Translations under genes and position numbers: made by a program | NCBI RefSeq assembly: GCF_000340215.1 | Contig: NW_006921532.1 | Span: 5,430,573 to 5,494,572 of the forward strand | DNA from: Pseudocercospora fijiensis CIRAD86 | Taxonomy: Eukaryota > Ascomycota > Dothideomycetes > Mycosphaerellales > Mycosphaerellaceae | DNA length: 64,000 nt | Direction: 5' to 3' | Part shown: in pieces, positions 58,284 to 64,000 of the stretch | Position numbering within the stretch: the stretch's first letter is position 1 | Layout: every line of letters begins with the position of its first letter | The notes under the pieces: generated by a model | What the model saw: only the letters and a program-made list of their open reading frames with translations | Database searches by the model: none | Told to the model about the DNA's origin: nothing

Positions 58284-60343
58284 TTACTGCATATTTCCGG
58301 GAAGATTCTGCTCAAAGAGTTCGCTAGACCACTCGAAGAATGACGAGAAGGGAATGTCTAAATTGTCAAATGGCGAGCCTGACCATAAAAGACCGGATTG
58401 TGATTCTGGCATTGGCACGCTCAACTGGCGAGGAAGTGTATCTCCACCAAGTGAATGTCCTTGGGTGTTATTGCGATTTCTGGTGTCAGTTGCCGGTCCA
58501 ACGCAATGTGCCGGGCCAGCCATGCCATCCGGCTCTTCTTGGTAGGCTCTGCTGGCTTTAAGCAGTTTGAGAGCGGTGGAGCATGTCCAATTGCCTTGCT
58601 GAGCCTCATGGCCTGCCGTGGTCAACTCATTCTCAAGCAATTGAATGACCTGGTCCAATAAGCTCTGTACTCCTGGATTGTTGCGGCAAGCCTTTAACAA
58701 GGCCAGGACGCAGGCGCAGCTCAGAGACTCCTGGATCAGTGACCAATTGCGAAGTGGCAATACACTCAGCCGAGACATGCTTAAATACGCCGAGACAGTC
58801 GTCTGCATGCTTCTCAAAGCACGTTCACTTAAGTCTGCCTCGAAATTTCCAGCATTGTCGCTGTTGGCACGTATCATACATGGTCGACACATCTCCGCCT
58901 CGAGAAAAGACATATGCATACGGAGAGCATAATATTGGAGCGTCTGCTGCAGATTTGAACATCCTTCGACAGATTTTAGGTAGGGCGGCAAACGCTCGCG
59001 CAACATTTCGAGTGCGGCTATCCAATCTCGTACACTGCCCACTTTCGTGCGATCTGGTTCCGAGCTTGACATGTAGGCAAGACCAATGGCGTTCAAGGCG
59101 TGCATTGCATCGACAAAGGAGTCGATCAGATGGGAAGGTAGCCATGATTCTGGATTATTGGCATCGTAGGCGGTCTGTAATGGCGTTCGTCCAAAGCGAA
59201 GCGAAAGCAGAGCATCTTGCCAGATGATAGACTTCCTATAAGAATATGAGACGGCGGATTCAACAGCAACTGAACGACGATATGCTCACCAAAGATCGTG
59301 TTTTTCATTACGTGGATTGTGAAGGCCCAATGATTGTGCGAGCCTGAAGGTGAGCCCAAGAAGTGACCAGGATGCGTCTGAGGAGCCTGAGTTCTGGAAG
59401 CACATTCCAAGCATGAGCAAGGCTTGAACTCCTTGGAAGCATGGGAAGAGCAGCATCTCCGGAAATTGCAGTGCTGCAATGGATCGATGGACTGGACACG
59501 ATTAGCACAACAGACCAGGTTTACAACCGAGAAGTGGTTGCTCTTACCAAAGTCGTCTGCATAACGAGCTCTTTCAGCGGCAGGCATGTCCGACATTTGC
59601 GCACCAAGAGCCAGAGAAGCCAGATATACAGAAATGCGATTGCGCTGAGTCTCGGTGAAGGTGCGGAGCGCAGGCTCATCTTTCGCCTGTGCTGATTCGA
59701 AGTCGCTCAGGAAGGTGAAGATGGAAAGCTCGAGCGAATCGCCATCTTTCAAGATGAAGGGGACCACATTTGATCGGAAAAAGGGGAAGAAGCGAAAAAC
59801 TTCCGACCTTTGCGGAGAAATGGCGATTAGATCAGATGATGCGTATGAGGCTACAGTCGGGATCAGTCCTGCCTGGTGCTTGCTGACCGAGTGGTGGTTT
59901 TGGAGGCCAAGTCCTGGTCGAGCATTCTGGAGGCGATCTTCGAGGAAAGAGGCGATAGAAGAGCTGCCCAACGTTGTCGGATCAGCTCGTCGCGGGATTG
60001 ACTGGGGACGGTCGGCATGGCTCGAGGCCGGAGTGGCCAAAGGGGCACTCGGCGAGCTGTTGTCCTGCTGCAACACATACGCCTGACGTTTGGACATGAC
60101 CGCCGCTGTAACGCCCGGCGACGCGCCATGTTCGATATTGTCGGTCTCGCGCTTGCGCTTGTTGGGGCGTTTGCCATCATGGTAGAAGCAGATGTCGGGA
60201 TGATTGCGCTGCGAGCACGTCGCACACGGCTGGCCACCAGAGCATCGGACCTTGCGCTTTGCACAGGGATAGCAGGCGGCCGTGCGCCGTCTCTCTTTGA
60301 TCGTCTCGAGAACCCTATCGGCTTCGCTCTGCAATGCAGCCAT
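58284..60343 (-). CDS. Zn2Cys6 transcription factor with fungal_trans domain
   Basis: Exons 59548-60343, 59290-59491 and 58284-59235 join in phase to 649 residues. Introns begin GTAAGA and GTGAGC and have CTAATC or TATAG ends. The Zn cluster is C24-X2-C27-X6-C34-X5-C40-X2-C43-X8-C52, followed by a KRPNKRKRE basic patch. The middle-homology region is recovered by splicing: ARYADDF joins VHRSIAALQFPEMLLFPCFQ, then GVQALLMLGMCFQNSG and LAQSLGLHNPR. The C-terminal part carries helical fungal_trans continuation and an acidic/aromatic tail (FFEWSSELFEQ). I start at ATG 60343 because the 55-codon upstream extension is hydrophobic and unlike the family. It sits next to the MFS and flavin-reductase-like genes on the same strand, so a local pathway regulator is possible. 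Confidence 0.9.
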
Positions 60344-61816
60344 GCTGACATTGTTGAAATGGAAAATGACGAGTGGCGGGGTTCGGATGATGGCAGGTGG
60401 GACGTCGGGAAGAGCAGAGAAGAGAAAGATGAGGAGCCGAGTCCGAGCATCCGAACGATCCGACAGCCGAGGGTATGACATGACTGCCCTTCCCATCACC
60501 AACAACATGCAATTCTCTCATCATGACTCACGCCTCTGAAGTTCGCAGGAGGGAAGAAGGCCTCAGCGGTACTTCGGAACGATGAATCAGACGCACACAT
60601 TGTCTCGCTTGTATGGAAGAAGCTTCGTCTCTGCGATCCTGAGCAATGGCGACTGTGTTTCCGATCTCCAACGGCAGCTTCCGTGATTTCGCACGAGACT
60701 GTCACTACCGGTCTGTCGTCTTTGCGCGCTACTTGGTCGTCGAGCATCCAGTCATGACATTGCACCGAGGCTGATCTCTCTGGCGCTCGAATCAACTTCC
60801 GTCTTGTCCGGCGTTCTCCGACTTCCTGCGAGTTCCTGCCTAATGTCTGGCTTCAAGGCGAAGAATGCCACTTAGCTTCGATCGGCTGACCATCTCTTGC
60901 GCTGTACTCGCGTACGACGCGGTGTATCAAGAATAATAATAATAATATGACGAACACAGGCAGACAAAGGTGAGAGCAAGAGCCAGGTCGGCAAAATTGC
61001 GGAGATGACAATGGAAGAGAGAAAAGAGGCTGGCTTGGCGTGGCTTCAAGCTTGACGAGTCACGACATTGGTTCTTTTCCATGTAGTACCTGGTCCATCG
61101 ATGACTGCCATCGACTTTCATGTGGAATCCACGACCCTCATCCTACCACCACACGTACCCTGTGACCACAAGACTCACCAGCACGACGAGCACTTCCCGC
61201 GACATGAGAATCCATGGTGTAGAGTCGCATGCTGCCTTGGTGGGAATCATATGATACGCGTCTATGACTCGACATCAACCGGTGCGCAGCCGCTTCAAAC
61301 TATCAGCACGGAGGAAGAGAAGGCTCCTGGGCGAATGACGTTAAACGTACAAGGCACTCTCTGCGGCCATTCTGTCCATGAATTTGTGCGCATCAAACAT
61401 CAGAGAGCCGGACGATGTTTTCGCTGGTAAAGTGGATCTTGACTGGATCTCTCTGCTAGCAGAAGTCGGCTCATCCTACACGCTGAACAGAATGCGTGCA
61501 TGCCCGTTGGCCAGGGACCGGCTAAAGCCCGACGGCTGGTCTTGATCGGCGCGGCTACTTAAGACCAGAATCGAAGTTACGACATACTTAAGCTTGAAGC
61601 TTATGCCAAGCGTTATTGTCGTTTCTTCGTGTGCCAGCGACCTGAAACAGTAAACACAGAGAAATTTTCGGCGCTGACTTCATGGCTTGCACCTTTGATC
61701 GAACGTATGGCCCTAAAGAGATCGGAGGAGTCTAACCTACTAGCTTGCTGCTGGAGTATATATGGCCCGTCGTCTTCGAGCGCAAATCTGGCAGACTGGA
61801 AACCTGCTTTGCCAAT
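60344..61816. promoter_or_regulatory. long divergent intergenic region
   Basis: 1473 bp between the regulator and the secreted-protein gene. A TATATATG element at 61757-61764 lies 53 bp before the secreted-protein ATG. (AAT)5 is at about 60932-60946. Short frames (for example 61068-61430) have no support. No gene is called. Confidence 0.5.
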
Positions 61817-62830
61817 ATGCACTACTTCTCTGCAAGCCTTGTGCTGGCTGCGCTCGCGGCCGAACTGAGCAATGCCCAATGTATCAACAATGTCGCCGCC
61901 TACAATCCCAACATTCGCACCATGACTGCGAACCAGAGTCAGTCATATGATGAAGAACAAAAGGGATCTTGAGCCTTACTGATGATCTCTAAAGCGTGGT
62001 TTGTCGTCCCAGCACCAAATGCAGCGGTTCAGAAGGCAGTCGATGAGTCCAATCCGACGGCCGGGTTGAAATTACTTCCTGTGCCTAATGATCAGTCTCT
62101 GTTCCCTCAAGGCTTTCCCGCTGGCATGCATCCAGTCCTCGTAAGCAATGGGCGAAATGACGATATTCGGATGTCCGCTCTCCAGATCGATGGTGCACTC
62201 ATGACTGCCGACATTTACGTGCCTTATGTCTCAAAAGGTGGCAGCCAGACACCACTCTCCGCTGCCCTACCAAATTACATTGCGGGGGAAAACGGCCCTC
62301 TTCCCAACGGCCTTGTACCTGCTGTTGCGTCGAATCTGCTCTTCGCAGGCAACCCCTTGAGGCTTGGACAATTCATTCCAGAAAGCTCGCCATACCAGTC
62401 CGACGCAGGAGGAACATTGTCCGCAGCCGCCTCATGGGCAATTGTGCCTAACCCGGTGTCCGGTCCTGGAGTTTACCCCGAAGCCGCCGACTTCCTTTTC
62501 AAGACCACTTCGAGTCCAAAGTATACAGCAAAGGGTTTCAAGACGATGATCAACTTGCCAATCGTCCTTCCCAGTGGACTGTGCCAAAGGAACACTTATT
62601 ATTTCAACAACGCTACTGCTTTGCCAGTGTTTAGGAATGGACAGGTTACCTTGGGTCCTGGAGCTTCTGGAACGAGTCCCACATCAGGCGTATTGCAGCA
62701 GGCAAGCCCTGATGGAAGTGGTGTGTATGAAAATGTCGATGGATATGGAGCTTGTGCTCAGAATGTTGGCAATAATCCGCAAGACTGCGAGACTGCTGCC
62801 AAGACTGTTGATCCGGCATCTTTGCAATAA
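61817..62830 (+). CDS. secreted protein of unknown function
   Basis: Exons 61817-61937 and 61995-62830 (donor GTCAGT, branch CTGAT, acceptor AAAG) give 318 residues. A signal peptide MHYFSASLVLAALAAELSNA precedes QCINNVAAYNP. The mature chain has conserved-looking blocks: GLKLLPVPNDQSLFPQGFPA, HPVLVSNGRNDDIRM, WAIVPNPVSGPGVYPEA and SGLCQRNTYYFN, and four or more Cys, with CQR and CETAAK near the end. I remember similar uncharacterised secreted proteins in Sordariomycetes and Dothideomycetes but no assigned activity. No membrane anchor, so it is likely released or wall-associated. The upstream ATG at 61762 is in another frame and inside the TATA region. Confidence 0.8.
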
Positions 62831-63266
62831 GCCTCTGAATGGTGGCGTACAGAGAGACGCCCCAACAACACGTTCGATGTGGCATGTGTGCATGCAGATA
62901 TATAGTATCGTGATGAACTTGCACGAGAGCCGTTTTATCTTGCTTCCACGCCCTTGCCCATGCCATGTCAGTCACCAAGCTTCCTCCTCCTTCAGTGATG
63001 CATCCAGATGAACATTGAGCATTTGTCCTTGAGAGGCATGAGAACGAAGCTTTCGGTCTCAGTGCACAGACGACCAAGGCGCCGCCAAACCTGATCCATT
63101 GGCCAGCCAAGCTGGTGGTCTGCGCACTGAGACTACGCATGACTGCAGCTAGACTCGGAGGCATTTCATTCCACGGACGCTCAAGAACCAATGACCAAGA
63201 TCTCCTTATTGGAACACCACAGCCTGATCTGTCTATTTGTTGACGTCCGTGGAGCGTGCCTCACAG
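62831..63266. other. intergenic, no gene seen
   Basis: 436 bp between the secreted-protein gene and the thioesterase gene; frames on both strands are shadows. The thioesterase frame opens at 63237 but its first ATG is 63267. Confidence 0.6.
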
Positions 63267-63914
63267 ATGGCAGATTGGCGTGCGGGCGACTACTACACGC
63301 AGCTCCGCGCGGCACCCGTGGACGTAAAGGAGCTACAGTACTTCCAGTCGCAGCCATCAACAAAGCCATGGCTAGAGCACACCGACTACAGCCCGATAGC
63401 CAGTCCAGTACGGGCACCGCGAGGCGACGGAGAGGACGAATTTCTGGGACGAGTCGTCCACACCGATGACACAATCCGGCATTGGCTAGCAGTAATTTCC
63501 AACAAAGCCTTCCCACCCCCAGGATCCGAGAAATCTGGTGGTTTGCAAAAAGACGCAGGAACCGAGAAACCAGACTTCATGTTACTCTGTGATCTTCAAT
63601 ATGGCGTTAACGGTTTCCGTGGAATTGCGCATGGCGGCTTTCTTTGCTCGTTGATAGACGAGGCGTTGGCGCAGGTCGTGGAGCTTCATCGACACAGTAG
63701 TGACTCGCCTTCGCGCGAATATCTCTACACGGCTAATTTGAATGTGAATTTTCGGCGACCGGTTGCGACGCCTAATGTTATCATCATCAAGGGCTGGCTT
63801 GAAAAGAAACAAGGCAGGAAATGGACTGTTAGAGGAGTGCTCGAGAATGGTAGGGGAGAAGGATGTATTGATGTTGATGGGCTGTGGATTGCCGCTCGTC
63901 CTGGAAAGATTTAG
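63267..63914 (+). CDS. PaaI-type hotdog-fold thioesterase
   Basis: 215 residues, single exon from ATG 63267. The hotdog domain covers about residues 60-210: DLQYGVNGFRGIAHGGFLCS (about 110-128) has the HGG turn and the helix SLIDEALAQ, with the Asp/Glu typical of 4HBT catalysis. YTANLNVNFRRPVATPNVII is the next strand pair, then GWLEKKQGRKWTVRG, and the final strand GEGCIDVDGLWIAARP. Fungal members hydrolyse acyl-CoA thioesters of unknown chain length; location is probably cytosol or mitochondrion, with no clear targeting peptide. It is convergent with nothing in the window and ends 86 bp before the edge. Confidence 0.87.
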   Translation: MADWRAGDYYTQLRAAPVDVKELQYFQSQPSTKPWLEHTDYSPIASPVRAPRGDGEDEFLGRVVHTDDTIRHWLAVISNKAFPPPGSEKSGGLQKDAGTEKPDFMLLCDLQYGVNGFRGIAHGGFLCSLIDEALAQVVELHRHSSDSPSREYLYTANLNVNFRRPVATPNVIIIKGWLEKKQGRKWTVRGVLENGRGEGCIDVDGLWIAARPGKI

Positions 63915-64000
63915 AAGCTGGAGTGGGCAAGATGTTCGAAGCGAATATGACATAGTGCCTTGGATCAGAGTCCTGAAGGGTTCATTCAATATGTAGGCAA

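Overview
The window is nuclear DNA from a filamentous ascomycete (Pezizomycotina, most likely a Dothideomycete). The evidence is short introns with GTAAGT-type donors and CTGAT/CTAAT-type branch sites, typical fungal gene families (Sam50, Ish1/Msc1, Zn2Cys6 factor, Goodbye-domain STAND protein), and a block with a strong repeat-induced point mutation (RIP) signature. It has two unlike halves that meet at about 36.8 kb.

Left half (1-36798): a repeat block in which CA and TG dinucleotides are strongly depleted, TA is abundant and CG is kept. Reading frames are broken mainly by TAG/TAA at former CAG, CAA or TGG codons. It contains (a) unassigned RIPped DNA at 1-3.6 kb; (b) a RIP-killed autonomous Helitron with a RepHel gene (3672 to about 10.66 kb), a downstream Cys-rich gene relic, and a 3' hairpin plus CTAG terminus at 12898-12926; (c) a very long 25-bp-unit minisatellite array (about 13.2-36.74 kb, with an 831-base N gap); (d) two full-length Ty3/gypsy chromodomain retrotransposons inserted in that array in opposite orientations, A (+, 19849-26991, TSD TAGAC) and B (-, 27987-35113, TSD GCGTT). 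The block ends at 36770-36798 in a second copy of the same Helitron 3' terminus, not mutated by RIP, and ordinary host sequence starts at the next base. The array may therefore be the body of a second Helitron lying head-to-tail with the first.

Right half (36799-64000): gene-rich, balanced composition, no sign of RIP. In order: Sam50 (-), a small Ser/Thr-rich protein (+), Ish1/Msc1-like secretory-pathway protein (+), SnoaL-like protein (+), a 3-kb stretch without a supportable gene, a small hypothetical gene (-), a decayed NLR-like STAND gene (-), a conserved single-pass membrane protein (-) divergent from a sphingosine/diacylglycerol-type lipid kinase (+), the C-terminal remnant of an MFS transporter (+), a divergent Rab GTPase (-), a co-oriented trio of flavin-reductase-like protein, MCT-type MFS transporter and Zn2Cys6 regulator (all -), a secreted protein (+) and a PaaI-type hotdog thioesterase (+).

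LTR pairs, target-site duplications and the 11-nt self-priming match were read directly from the bases. Family names rest on recalled motifs, since no search could be run. Exon boundaries come from splice consensus, phase and reading-frame continuity.
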